Of a stretch of DNA of 64,000 nucleotides, positions 48,367-56,895 are shown in pieces. The DNA lies in NCBI GenBank assembly GCA_036172665.1, contig CM069875.1, forward strand, positions 22,351,806-22,415,805. Direction: 5' to 3'. This stretch comes from Prosopocoilus inquinatus (Eukaryota > Arthropoda > Insecta > Coleoptera > Lucanidae). A model generated the notes under the pieces. The model saw only the letters and a list, made by a program, of their open reading frames with translations, had not been told where the DNA came from and did no database searches. The translations under genes were made by a program, and so were the position numbers. Positions within the stretch are counted from its first letter, which is position 1; the number at the start of each line of letters is the position of its first letter.

Positions 48367-48695
48367 TGTTACGTTTCTAGGGTTTAAAGTTTATTTATTT
48401 AAACGAATAAAACACTCGATAAAAACTTAACCGTAATTTAATAAAGCTTAAAAACTAATTTATTTGTAACAATTTATTTACACACTAAAAGTCTAACTTC
48501 GACGATCGCTGTTAGAATTCGACTGCCTGGTGAGTCAACTCCGGGCGATTTTATATCTACTGCTGGCGTCTGGAAGTCTCGATGCTGGAAGATTCTAGTT
48601 TGCTCGATATAGGCCCCGAACGCGTGACGGCCGATGACACATCGAAGCGGACCGACTTCTTGACGCCTTGCGCTAAGTCAGGTTGGCTCGCCACA
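48367..48695 (-). repeat. 3' LTR of the Gypsy element
   Basis: TGTGGCGAGCC ... AACGTAACA on the minus strand. TATAAAA at 48555-48549, several AATAAA signals in the R/U5 part, and a partial heat-shock-like ggaagattctag at 48587-48598. The pol stop codon lies 18 nt inside this LTR. Confidence 0.93.
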
Positions 48696-51600
48696 CTGCC
48701 CCCTTCTTAGAAACGTTTCGTCTCGAAATGTTCCTGGTGATAGTCTTGAAGGAGGGTGTCGGAATCTACATGCTGGCCCATTCTTGCAACTTCCCGCCTG
48801 GAAGAAGTAACAGTCTACGGTTTTGCTGTTGCTGACTGTTGCCAGTGGGTGGTGGCTGCAGACTAGGACTTCAATTCCCGTTCTGTGGAAGATGACTTCC
48901 AGCATGCTTCGAATTACTCTCCAGTCTAGTCCGTCCAATCCGCAGCCCAATTTGGGGATGGCTAACTTCATCTGATGGGTCTCTATTAGCTGTCTCCTCA
49001 GGCTATATAGGGCTCTCCACATAGTCACATAGTCAGGTTTACCGCTTGATGTCTTCTTAGTGACTAAATAATGCACGTGGCGCCTCCGATCTGCCGTCGA
49101 ATCAATGATCTGCAAGCTCTTGCCTACCACGGGATGCTGTCTTCGTAGCTCCTCGATTTGGCCAAATTTCTTCCTAAACACCTGAGCGATTCCTTTGGAC
49201 ATTTTCAGGTCTTCTGCTACGCAGTGGGCCAGACTGTACTCCAGTGGTACTTTAAAGAGATCTTGTTGCTTCTCCGTGGTCACTCCAAACCGTGCCTTGC
49301 TTCCTTTGGCGTGATGAGACATGAAGGTTTCGAAGTTCACTTCGGAAACTTGCGCCCTTTGTACTGTCCCTTCATCTGCTTCTCCATGGTAAGGGACTAT
49401 CCGGTTGAAGTGGATTACTTTGGGTTTGCCATGGGGGACCTTCTTGATGCGGTAAACGACGTCGTTGATCCGTTTCACCACTTTGTAAGGACCTTCCCAA
49501 GAGGTCTGTAATTTTGGGGAGAGGCCTCGACGTCTTTGGGGGTTATAAAGCCAGACCAGTGCTCCAGGTTGGTATCCCCCGTGTTGAGCGTTGATGTCAT
49601 AGTGCTCCTTCATCCGATCGCTGGCCGTCTGTATATTGTGACGCACTTGGTTGTGGATATCATCCATTTTCCTGCGTAATTCGCTCACGTAATCTTCGTC
49701 GGCAGAGACTTCGCCAGGCTTCACACCAAATTTCAGGTCGCAGGGCAGTCTCGGCTCTCGCCCGAATACCACTTTCGCGGGAGTCTCCCCTGTTGTCTCA
49801 TGAACAGATGAGCGGTATGCCATTAGAAACAGGGGGATGTACGTGTCCCAGTCCCTCTGATGATTGGAAACGACCTTGGACAAATGTCGGTTGATGGTTC
49901 TATTGAACCTTTCCACCATTCCGTCCGACTGTGGGTGGAGTGCAGTTGTTCTAGTTTTTCGTACGCCGAGCAGAGTACACACGTTCTTGAACAAGGCCGA
50001 TTCAAAGTTCCTTCCTTGGTCTGAATGCAGTTCCATAGGTGCACCATACCGACTGATCCATTCCCTGACAAGGACTTCCGCAATAGTGACTGCCTCTTGG
50101 TTAGGTAGGGCGTAAGCTTCAACCCACTTGCTAAAGTAGTCCATTACCACGACGATGTACTTGTTTCCACCATTCGTTTCTGGAAACGGGCCGGCTACAT
50201 CGATGGCAACTCTCTCAAAAGGACTTCCAACGTTGTACTGTCTCATGGGAGCCTTACCCCGCCTGTGGGGACCGTTACTGGCTGCGCAGACTGTACACTT
50301 TCTGCACCAATCCTTCACGTCTTCCTTGCAGTTCACCCAGTAAAATCTTTCGCGCACCTTCTCCATAGTCTTCTTAACTCCCAGATGCCCTCCGGAAGTT
50401 CCATCGTGAAGTTCCCTCAGAACTTCTGGCACCCTATTCTTGGGGATCAGTAACTGTGTCTTCTGTTCCATGCCTTCCTGATTCTCTATGCTTCGTCTCA
50501 GAAGACCACGATCCAACACTATGGAGTCCCACTGCGCCCAGTATGTTTTTACGGACGGTGCACATGGTGCTACCTCTTCCCAGGTAGGCCTCGCGTCCCT
50601 GCTTTTCCATTCTAGCACTAATTTCAAATCCGGGTCGTTCTCCTGGTCTCTTCGCAGTTCTTCGCCTTGCCATTTGTCATCAACAATGGCTGTCCTCGCA
50701 GTCGTGGCTACTTTCTCGTCCAAACGACTACAGTGCTTACAGTCTTCGGCACAGGGTCTTCTCGACAGAGCATCGGCATTTCGATGGCTAGTTCCTGCCC
50801 GATGCTGAATTTCAAAATCGTACTCCTGAAGTCGTTCGATCCATCGTGCAACTTGCCCTTCTGGGTTCTTGAAACGGAGAAGCCATTTTAGAGCGGCGTG
50901 GTCGGTCCTCAGCAGGAAGCGTCTACCATACAAGTACTTGTAGAAGTGTTCTATCGTTTTTACGACGGCTAGCAATTCCCTTCTTGTGACGCAATAGTTT
51001 TGTTCCGGCTTTGATAGGACTTTACTGAAGTAGCCGATCACCTTCTCTTGCCCCTCTTGTATCTGGGAGAGTACGCCACCAATCCCAACGTTGCTAGCAT
51101 CTGTGTCCACGACGAACTTGCCTTCCGGGAGAGGATAACTCAGAATAGGAGCACTAACCAAGTACTGCTTTAGTTGTTCAAAGCCAATTTGACACTGTTG
51201 GTCCCATTCAAATGGACGACCTTCTTCAGTGAGTTTTGTTAACGGCTTAGCAATGTCTGCAAATCCAGGAACGTATCGCCGATAGTAAGTGCACAGGCCA
51301 AGGAAACTCCTTATTTGGTGTTTATTTGTGGGAGTTGGCCAGTCTTTTACCACCTGAATCTTCACAGGGTCCACGGCGATTCCATTTCCATTAACAATGT
51401 GCCCCAGGTAATTCACTTCCTTCTGGAACAGGTGACACTTCTTGAGGCTAAGCTTTAGTCCAGCTCCGCGAAGCCGCTGGAACACTCCTTCCAGGTTCCT
51501 TAGGTGGTCGTCGAACGTCTTTCCCACGACAATTATGCCGTCAAGGTACACCATGCACGTTGTCCAGGACAGACCTTTCAGAACCGTCTCCATTAACCTC

Positions 51601-52799
51601 TCGAATGTCGCTGGGGCATTACATAACCCGAATGGCATCACTGTGAATTGCCACAGACCCATACCAATGGAAAACGCCGTCTTTTCTCGATCTTCGGGCG
51701 CCAGCTCCACTTGCCAATATCCACTCTTTAAGTCCAAAGTTGAGAAGATCTTTGAGCCGGCCAGGGTGTCCAGGGTATCATCAATCCGGGGCAAGGGATA
51801 GCTGTCCTTCTTGGTGACATTATTGAGTAACCGGTAGTCTACACAGAACCTGGTGGACCCATCCTTCTTCTTCACAAGCACTACTGGTGACGCCCACGGG
51901 CTGCTTGATGGTTCTATTACATTATCCTTTTCCATCTCGCGAATAATGCGTTCCGCTTCCTCACGCTTCGCCAACGGTAATCGCCTTGGAGCTTGACGGA
52001 TAGGTCTTTCTTCTCCAGTCTCTATTTTGTGTTTCACGACATCAGTTCTTCCCTTGGATCCATTTTCTACCTCAAATACATCTTGATAGCGGCCGATCAG
52101 ATTCTTTGCTTTTGTCTTCTGGTCTGGAGTCAATTCCTGGGCTGTTGACATAACCATTTCCCATAATTTCTTTGGGACTTTCGCTTCTGGCACGTTTGTT
52201 TCAAGTTGCCGGGAGATGGAGGACACCATGGTGCAGCTTCCCAAGATTGTTCCTTTCTTGATATTGACAGAGAAACAATTGACGTTCATCAGGCGGACAG
52301 GTACTTCCTTCTTCGCCGTCAACAACATTTTCCCAACGAGGACTCCTCTTCCAATCCTTTGATCATCAGTATTAGGTTCAACCATAATGACTTGCCCATC
52401 TTGAAAAACACCGTCCAGTTTTGCGTCGACGATAACCTCAGTCCTGCTGGGTAATACAACGTCTTCAGCGAGGACTACTCGAGCGGCCACGTCCCCTCGT
52501 TGATGTAGAACCAACTCCTCATTATTGACCGCCATCACGCCACGCTTTAAGTCCAATTGGAACCCATGGGCACACATGACGTCCATGCCCAAAATTGCCT
52601 CGTCCTCTATATCTGCCACCAGTGCACGGTGTTTTATTGGAGTTGAACCAATGGTGATGATAACCTCTACTTCACCGTGGACAGTTGCTGATGTTCCAGT
52701 TGCAGTTTTCAGTTTCCACTTGGTCGGCTCGGTGCGTCCAGATGACTTAATGACGTCGGGTCTTAGGATGGTCTTCGTCGCACCCGTATCCAACAACAT
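48678..52799 (-). CDS. pol: Gypsy Pol: protease, RT, RNase H, integrase, macrodomain, CCCH finger
   Basis: 1373 residues, no internal stop. Protease LLDTGATKTIL (D4); RT 270-450 with LDLKSGYW (D355) and, at 418-421, YLDG where YxDD is expected; RNase H with DTDAS (D566) and RTDHAALKWL; integrase HHCC (H798, H805, C832, C835) and DD35E core D867/D927/E963; GPY/F-like WEGPYKVVKRINDVVYRI (1101-1118). Residues ~1177-1316 form a TARG1/OARD1-like macrodomain, and C1330-X7-C1338-X5-C1344-X3-H1348 a CCCH finger. Gag's TAA and another TAA two codons before this ATG are in the same frame, 75 nt apart, so expression needs reinitiation, readthrough or another start. The stop lies inside the 3' LTR. The RT lesion (GGC at 51539-51537, one change from an Asp codon) should abolish polymerisation by this copy. 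Confidence 0.93.
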   Translation of the reverse strand: MLLDTGATKTILRPDVIKSSGRTEPTKWKLKTATGTSATVHGEVEVIITIGSTPIKHRALVADIEDEAILGMDVMCAHGFQLDLKRGVMAVNNEELVLHQRGDVAARVVLAEDVVLPSRTEVIVDAKLDGVFQDGQVIMVEPNTDDQRIGRGVLVGKMLLTAKKEVPVRLMNVNCFSVNIKKGTILGSCTMVSSISRQLETNVPEAKVPKKLWEMVMSTAQELTPDQKTKAKNLIGRYQDVFEVENGSKGRTDVVKHKIETGEERPIRQAPRRLPLAKREEAERIIREMEKDNVIEPSSSPWASPVVLVKKKDGSTRFCVDYRLLNNVTKKDSYPLPRIDDTLDTLAGSKIFSTLDLKSGYWQVELAPEDREKTAFSIGMGLWQFTVMPFGLCNAPATFERLMETVLKGLSWTTCMVYLDGIIVVGKTFDDHLRNLEGVFQRLRGAGLKLSLKKCHLFQKEVNYLGHIVNGNGIAVDPVKIQVVKDWPTPTNKHQIRSFLGLCTYYRRYVPGFADIAKPLTKLTEEGRPFEWDQQCQIGFEQLKQYLVSAPILSYPLPEGKFVVDTDASNVGIGGVLSQIQEGQEKVIGYFSKVLSKPEQNYCVTRRELLAVVKTIEHFYKYLYGRRFLLRTDHAALKWLLRFKNPEGQVARWIERLQEYDFEIQHRAGTSHRNADALSRRPCAEDCKHCSRLDEKVATTARTAIVDDKWQGEELRRDQENDPDLKLVLEWKSRDARPTWEEVAPCAPSVKTYWAQWDSIVLDRGLLRRSIENQEGMEQKTQLLIPKNRVPEVLRELHDGTSGGHLGVKKTMEKVRERFYWVNCKEDVKDWCRKCTVCAASNGPHRRGKAPMRQYNVGSPFERVAIDVAGPFPETNGGNKYIVVVMDYFSKWVEAYALPNQEAVTIAEVLVREWISRYGAPMELHSDQGRNFESALFKNVCTLLGVRKTRTTALHPQSDGMVERFNRTINRHLSKVVSNHQRDWDTYIPLFLMAYRSSVHETTGETPAKVVFGREPRLPCDLKFGVKPGEVSADEDYVSELRRKMDDIHNQVRHNIQTASDRMKEHYDINAQHGGYQPGALVWLYNPQRRRGLSPKLQTSWEGPYKVVKRINDVVYRIKKVPHGKPKVIHFNRIVPYHGEADEGTVQRAQVSEVNFETFMSHHAKGSKARFGVTTEKQQDLFKVPLEYSLAHCVAEDLKMSKGIAQVFRKKFGQIEELRRQHPVVGKSLQIIDSTADRRRHVHYLVTKKTSSGKPDYVTMWRALYSLRRQLIETHQMKLAIPKLGCGLDGLDWRVIRSMLEVIFHRTGIEVLVCSHHPLATVSNSKTVDCYFFQAGSCKNGPACRFRHPPSRLSPGTFRDETFLRRGQCGEPT
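48696..48707 (-). promoter_or_regulatory. Polypurine tract
   Basis: AGAAGGGGGCAG directly abuts the 3' LTR, the position of the plus-strand primer in LTR retrotransposons. It is inside the pol coding sequence. Confidence 0.7.
48756..49271 (-). other. TARG1/OARD1-like macrodomain plus CCCH zinc-finger module of Pol
   Basis: Part of the pol frame. It starts with KQQDLFKVPLEYSLAHCVAE, then DLKMSKGIAQVFRKKFG (ADP-ribose-binding N-terminal helix/loop), HYLVTKK (K1248/K1249) and PKLGCGLDGLDW (D1289). In human TARG1, the terminal ADP-ribose glycohydrolase, the catalytic residues are a Lys in the equivalent TKK and the Asp of GCGLD; both are kept here. The finger CYFFQAGSC ... CRFRH is of the RNA-binding CCCH class. 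The module replaces the short C-terminal tail seen after GPY/F in ordinary Gypsy Pol. Function in the element is inferred only. Confidence 0.85.
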
Positions 52800-52874
52800 A
52801 TATTACTTGGTTGGCTTTCGTCTTTGGGGGCCTTTGAATACGGGTCGACGTTTGCCCCTCTGCACCGACCCGGC

Positions 52875-54467
52875 TTAGTTTAACTGTGGCTTCCTTGGAT
52901 CCTGTCTGGGCTTTGGACATCGCCTGCGAACATGTCCTTCCTCCTGGCAATTCCAACAAACCAGCGGCCTCTTCTGCTTGAAGACCTGTTCCACAATGCG
53001 GCGAACATCCTCGGCGGTGGCATACTCCCTGGCTCGCTCCTTTATAGTAGATCCCACCTTGGCGTTAGCGGATTCTTCCTCTTCTTCCTCTTGGAAGTCC
53101 ATAGCCGCTCGCACCTTGACATGCCCTCTTGAGACTCGTCTCGCTGCTTCAAATTCCAAGGCATAAGCTAATGCGTTCTTGGACGTCTTCGGATGGGTCA
53201 TTCTCAATGCCTGCTGGTTGTCTGGGTCACGGATTCCATCTATGAAGGTCTGCACCGTCAAACATTTGAGGAATTCAACAGGAGCTGTGGGATATGCCAA
53301 CTGGGCCAGACGCGCAACGTCTGCTTCGAATTCCTGAAGACTTTCTCCGGATTTCTGACAGCGATTCCTCAACTGCGCATGGTATACCTCGGTCAGATGG
53401 GCCTGTCCGTAACGCATTTCCATCCTATTCACAAGCTTGTCGAAGTCTTCTTGTTCCTCTGGCGGCATCGTCTGTAGCACATCGATAGCGTCCCCTCTCA
53501 AGGCCACAATTAACGAAGTGGCTTTTTCGCTGGCCGTCCATCTGTTCGCCTTTGCTGCTGCTTCGAACTGTTTGAAGTAGTTGGGCCAAGAAGACTTTCC
53601 ATCGAACGTTGGTGGTTTTATCTTCAGTTTAGAATTTTCTGCTGGTCCTTCCACAATTCGGGTTTCATTATTTTCTAGTACTTCTACTGGTGGCTGATCC
53701 CCGAACACTCGCAACCCCGCCATGATTTGTTCCAGATTTTTGATTTTATTATCCTGCTGGAATATTATTTCTTCCACATTTTCTTGAAGGTTTCTTGTTT
53801 CTTCCGATATTTTTACCACTAGTTTATCTTCGAGTCCTTTCGTCTGTTCTAGAAATTCACCCTTCAAATTTCCGGACTGTTCTAGAAGTTTCTCGTCGAA
53901 ATTTCTGGATTGCTCTAGAAATTTCTCGTCTAAGTCTCTAGATTGTTCCAACAATTTATTTTGTAATTTGTCGAAATTTCCAGATTGTTCTAGAAGCTTC
54001 TCCTCTAAATTTCTGGATTGTTCTTGAAGCTTCTCGTCCAAATTTCTGGATTGTTCTCGAAGTTCGTCCTTGAAATTTCCAGATTGTTCTAGAAGCTTCT
54101 CCTCTAAATTTCTGGATTGTTCTTGAAGCTTCTCTAAATTTCCAGACTGTTCTAGAAACTTCTCGTCCAAATTTCTGGATTGTTCTCGAAGTTCGTCCTT
54201 GAAATTTCCAGATTGTTCTCGAAGTTCATCCTTGAAATTTCTGGATTGTTCTCGAAGTTCATCTTTCAAGATTTTATTAAAATCGACGGGACCACACGAA
54301 ATTTCGAAAAGGAACGTCTCTGGATCTTCACCAGCTGTCAACAAATCGGATCGGAGACGCTGTTGAAGTGCGCCTTTGAAACCACAGGTTTCTAACTCTC
54401 GTTCTTCCAATTCGGTTTTTAATTCGGCCACTTTTAAGTCTTTCAACAACACTTTTCTCGTAGCCAT
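52875..54467 (-). CDS. gag: Gypsy Gag with SAP-like N-terminus and hendecad coiled coil
   Basis: 530 residues, ATG at 54467, TAA at 52877-52875. Residues ~8-42 (LKVAELKTELEERELETCGF ... LQQRLRSDL) match a SAP DNA-binding motif. Residues ~70-225 are near-identical 11-residue units of the type LREQSRNFKDE and LLEQSGNFDK, predicting a long right-handed coiled coil, encoded by 33-bp DNA repeats. Then comes a retrotransposon gag capsid region (WPNYFKQFEAAAKANRW, LQEFEADVARLAQLAYP) and a zinc knuckle C504-X2-C507-X4-H512-X4-C517. The product should form the particle and bind RNA. No internal stop. The SAP-like motif and coiled coil are unusual additions for a Gypsy Gag. Confidence 0.93.
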   Translation of the reverse strand: MATRKVLLKDLKVAELKTELEERELETCGFKGALQQRLRSDLLTAGEDPETFLFEISCGPVDFNKILKDELREQSRNFKDELREQSGNFKDELREQSRNLDEKFLEQSGNLEKLQEQSRNLEEKLLEQSGNFKDELREQSRNLDEKLQEQSRNLEEKLLEQSGNFDKLQNKLLEQSRDLDEKFLEQSRNFDEKLLEQSGNLKGEFLEQTKGLEDKLVVKISEETRNLQENVEEIIFQQDNKIKNLEQIMAGLRVFGDQPPVEVLENNETRIVEGPAENSKLKIKPPTFDGKSSWPNYFKQFEAAAKANRWTASEKATSLIVALRGDAIDVLQTMPPEEQEDFDKLVNRMEMRYGQAHLTEVYHAQLRNRCQKSGESLQEFEADVARLAQLAYPTAPVEFLKCLTVQTFIDGIRDPDNQQALRMTHPKTSKNALAYALEFEAARRVSRGHVKVRAAMDFQEEEEEESANAKVGSTIKERAREYATAEDVRRIVEQVFKQKRPLVCWNCQEEGHVRRRCPKPRQDPRKPQLN

Positions 54468-54551
54468 TATTATTTTTTTTTTCTATACTGTACTTATTTA
54501 ATAATCTGATTAAATTTAATTTACTTTAAATTGTTTATTTATTTGCACAAA

Positions 54552-54567
54552 CCCCACACCGACACCA
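54552..54567 (-). promoter_or_regulatory. Candidate primer-binding site
   Basis: TGGTGTCGGTGTGGGG begins one base after the 5' LTR. TGG would pair with the CCA tail of a tRNA; the tRNA identity cannot be fixed from this window. Confidence 0.6.
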
Positions 54568-54568
54568 C

Positions 54569-54897
54569 TGTTACGTTTCTAGGGTTTAAAGTTTATTTAT
54601 TTAAACGAATAAAACACTCGATAAAAACTTAACCGTAATTTAATAAAGCTTAAAAACTAATTTATTTGTAACAATTTATTTACACACTAAAAGTCTAACT
54701 TCGACGATCGCTGTTAGAATTCGACTGCCTGGTGAGTCAACTCCGGGCGATTTTATATCTACTGCTGGCGTCTGGAAGTCTCGATGCTGGAAGATTCTAG
54801 TTTGCTCGATATAGGCCCCGAACGCGTGACGGCCGATGACACATCGAAGCGGACCGACTTCTTGACGCCTTGCGCTAAGTCAGGTTGGCTCGCCACA
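54569..54897 (-). repeat. 5' LTR of the Gypsy element
   Basis: Reads the same as the 3' LTR throughout. Its TATAAAA is at 54757-54751 and would drive the element transcript towards gag at 54467. The LTR end AACGTAACA is followed after 1 nt by the candidate primer-binding site. Confidence 0.93.
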
Positions 54898-56029
54898 ATA
54901 CATTTCTAAATTTTTCTAAAATATTACGGCCCAGCTGATTCTTAACAGTCATTAATTCCTTTTCAAAATACATAACTAATTTAACTGCGTCACCTAAAGT
55001 AATATCTGTTTTTTCTAAATTCTTCAGTATATTGGGAATATTCTTATAATTACTGTATATAAAACACAAATCTGCTAGAAGTTCCTTATTTTTTAGCAAA
55101 TCTTTACATGTAACTATACTATTAGCTGAATTATCAAACTGTTCAATAATAGTTCTTATTTTTTCGAAATTTTCTGCATAAAAGGATGCAGCTTCTAACC
55201 ATGTTCCCCACCTTGTAATAACAGGTTCTGGTGGCAAACATAAATCTGGAAATGTTTGGCGATACAACTGCACTCTCAGAGGTGCCTTTAAAAAAATCTT
55301 TTTACAGTTGTTAATTAATTTATTAACATCTTCAAATTGATCACGAATAAATTCTGCCACGCGATTAATCCCGTGTGCCAAGCATGTACAATGAATTGCA
55401 TTGCTAAAAAATATTATTAAATTTTGACATGCTTTTAACATATAAGGCGCTCCATCCGTTAATATTAAAAGTAGTTTTTTGTAAGGGATAGTTTGAGGCA
55501 AGAAAAAATTAGCTAAACTTTCATTTATAAACTGCGTAATTGTAATATTATTGGTTTTTTCAAGCTGCTTGCTAGCGATTAAAACTGGCTTTGAGTGTGT
55601 ATGAGATTTTAGCGGTCCAATTAATAAATTTGCAATATATCGACCACATACGTCGGTAGTTTCATCAAAGCATATATAGAAGTAATTTTCTCCTACATAA
55701 TTTTGTACATTTAAAAGTATTTGTTTATATTCGTCGTTCAAATAATTTTTGCGTAAAGTAGACTCTTCCGGTATATTTTCCTTACAATATTTTTTTAAGA
55801 AGTTTGTTAAGTTCACATTATTAAGTTTATATAAAGGTATATTTGACGCAATTAACGCAGCGCACAGGTCACGGTTAAATTCTTTCTTGCGTTCTTGATT
55901 CGACTTCTCACTACAAAAACTATTCTTAATAGTTTGCTGTTTACTAGATGATTCTGATTTGGATCTGTTTTTCTGATGTAAAGCAGTTTTAACGTGTTGG
56001 TCAACATCATACTTCTTAGTTACTGTTAT
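54898..56029 (-). pseudogene. hAT transposase exon 2, cut off by the Gypsy insertion
   Basis: Acceptor TTTCTCAG at 56030, phase 0, open for 376 codons to the insertion point. It holds the His half of the BED finger, then RNase H-fold catalytic parts: FDETTD (catalytic Asp context), TDGAPYMLKACQN, HCTCLAHGINRV, and RWGTWL (the CxxH/RW region of hAT transposases). No internal stops. The last codons before the duplication (54901-54898) are EKFRNV. Read past the insertion, the frame would take in ten nonsense residues from the LTR. Confidence 0.85.
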
Positions 56030-56256
56030 CTGAGAAATAAATAATGTAAATTAATGTACTTATATTAGGTACCAGCAATTTGGTTTGTATTCAATATTGC
56101 AAATTTTTCTAGAAACACTATTATTCAACAATACCATAAAATTTAGGAACCCACATAACTTGAAGGAAAGTATAAAATACATTCTCGGAGAAAAATATAA
56201 AAACCACTCTTTTGTTTAATAGTTAAAAAATAGATTTTTAAAAATAAGTGACTTAC

Positions 56257-56358
56257 AATTTTAGAACACAGACGGCAAAACACTTTTTCGTCTTCTACTT
56301 CAAAATCGTTTTCGAACGGCTTCACCCATATTTTTAAATGCATTTTAGTTTTTGGCAT
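56257..56358 (-). pseudogene. hAT transposase exon 1 (BED-type finger, first half)
   Basis: ATG at 56358 (an in-frame ATG at 56415 is an alternative) to donor ATT|GTAAGT at 56257, 34 codons, phase 0. It encodes KIWVKPF...EKVFCRLCSKI. CRLC is the Cys pair of a BED-like finger whose His pair (DQHVKTALH) is in the next exon. Similar to the N-terminus of CGGBP1-like and other hAT-derived proteins. Classed as a pseudogene only because the 3' coding part is split by a retrotransposon. Confidence 0.72.
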
Positions 56359-56740
56359 TGTATGTATTTGCAACACTTTGCAGCACGTTAATAACAGAAT
56401 GAGCAGCTCATTCAAATTTGTTTGGAACGAGATACATAGTACGGGAGTAAAGGCACTAATTCAGCATTTCGTAGAAGTGCGGAATACTATATTGTTGGTT
56501 ATTACCCAAGGCATTTCTCCTACCCTCATAAACATGTCATAAAACTATGGTTCACAGCTTCTCCAGGCAAACATTTATTATTAAGAAAATTCTTAAAATA
56601 AGAACGGACTTTCTAAAATAAGCACGGAATTTCTAAAATAAGTACGAAATAAGCAAAAACGTAAAAAATCCAAAAAAAGCAAAAAAAGCAAAAAGAGCAT
56701 TAAAAAGCATAACGCGTATAATCCTAGCTCTAGTTATTAT

Positions 56741-56895
56741 TGATTTAATTTAATGGATTATTTTTGTTTGATTTATGTTATTTTATATATTATTATATTT
56801 AAAATTTTTGATTGTGTTTTTCCTTATTTATCCTTCTTATTTTCTAAATTATTGAGGAGAAGTATAGTTTTAACAGGACTTACAAAAAATTTCAG
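56741..56895 (+). other. End of the 25-kb intron with the acceptor
   Basis: T-rich DNA leading to AAATTTCAG|T at 56895/56896. Several weaker AG choices precede it, but only this one restores phase with exon 1 and gives LIEVYEPEEA. Confidence 0.6.

Larger units (their letters stand above)
48367..54897 (-). mobile_element. Full-length Ty3/Gypsy LTR retrotransposon with macrodomain
   Basis: 6531 bp on the minus strand. LTRs at 54569-54897 (5') and 48367-48695 (3') are each 329 bp and read as identical, so insertion was recent. The 4-mer atac flanks (48363-48366, 54898-54901). Internal order: primer-binding-like TGGTGTCGGTGTGGGG, gag, pol (PR-RT-RNaseH-IN, then macrodomain and CCCH finger), purine tract, 3' LTR. 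No env-like ORF. It inserted into the hAT transposase coding sequence. Confidence 0.95.
47856..56732 (-). mobile_element. hAT transposon with 8-bp TSD, interrupted by a Gypsy element
   Basis: Ends TAGAGCACGGATTATAAGC and (reverse complement of right end) TAGAGCTAGGATTATACGC. The 8-mer gttattat flanks at 47848-47855 and 56733-56740. Subterminal regions on both sides carry repeated ataagca/aaaaagca motifs, as in hAT transposase-binding regions. Without the nested Gypsy and its 4-bp duplication the element is about 2.3 kb and encodes one two-exon transposase on the minus strand. It lies inside the 25-kb intron of the phospholipase-like gene. Confidence 0.9.

Noticed and set aside
48678..54467. 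Numerous plus-strand ORFs opposite gag and pol
   Set aside because: Antisense shadows of the Gypsy ORFs; none has its own motifs.
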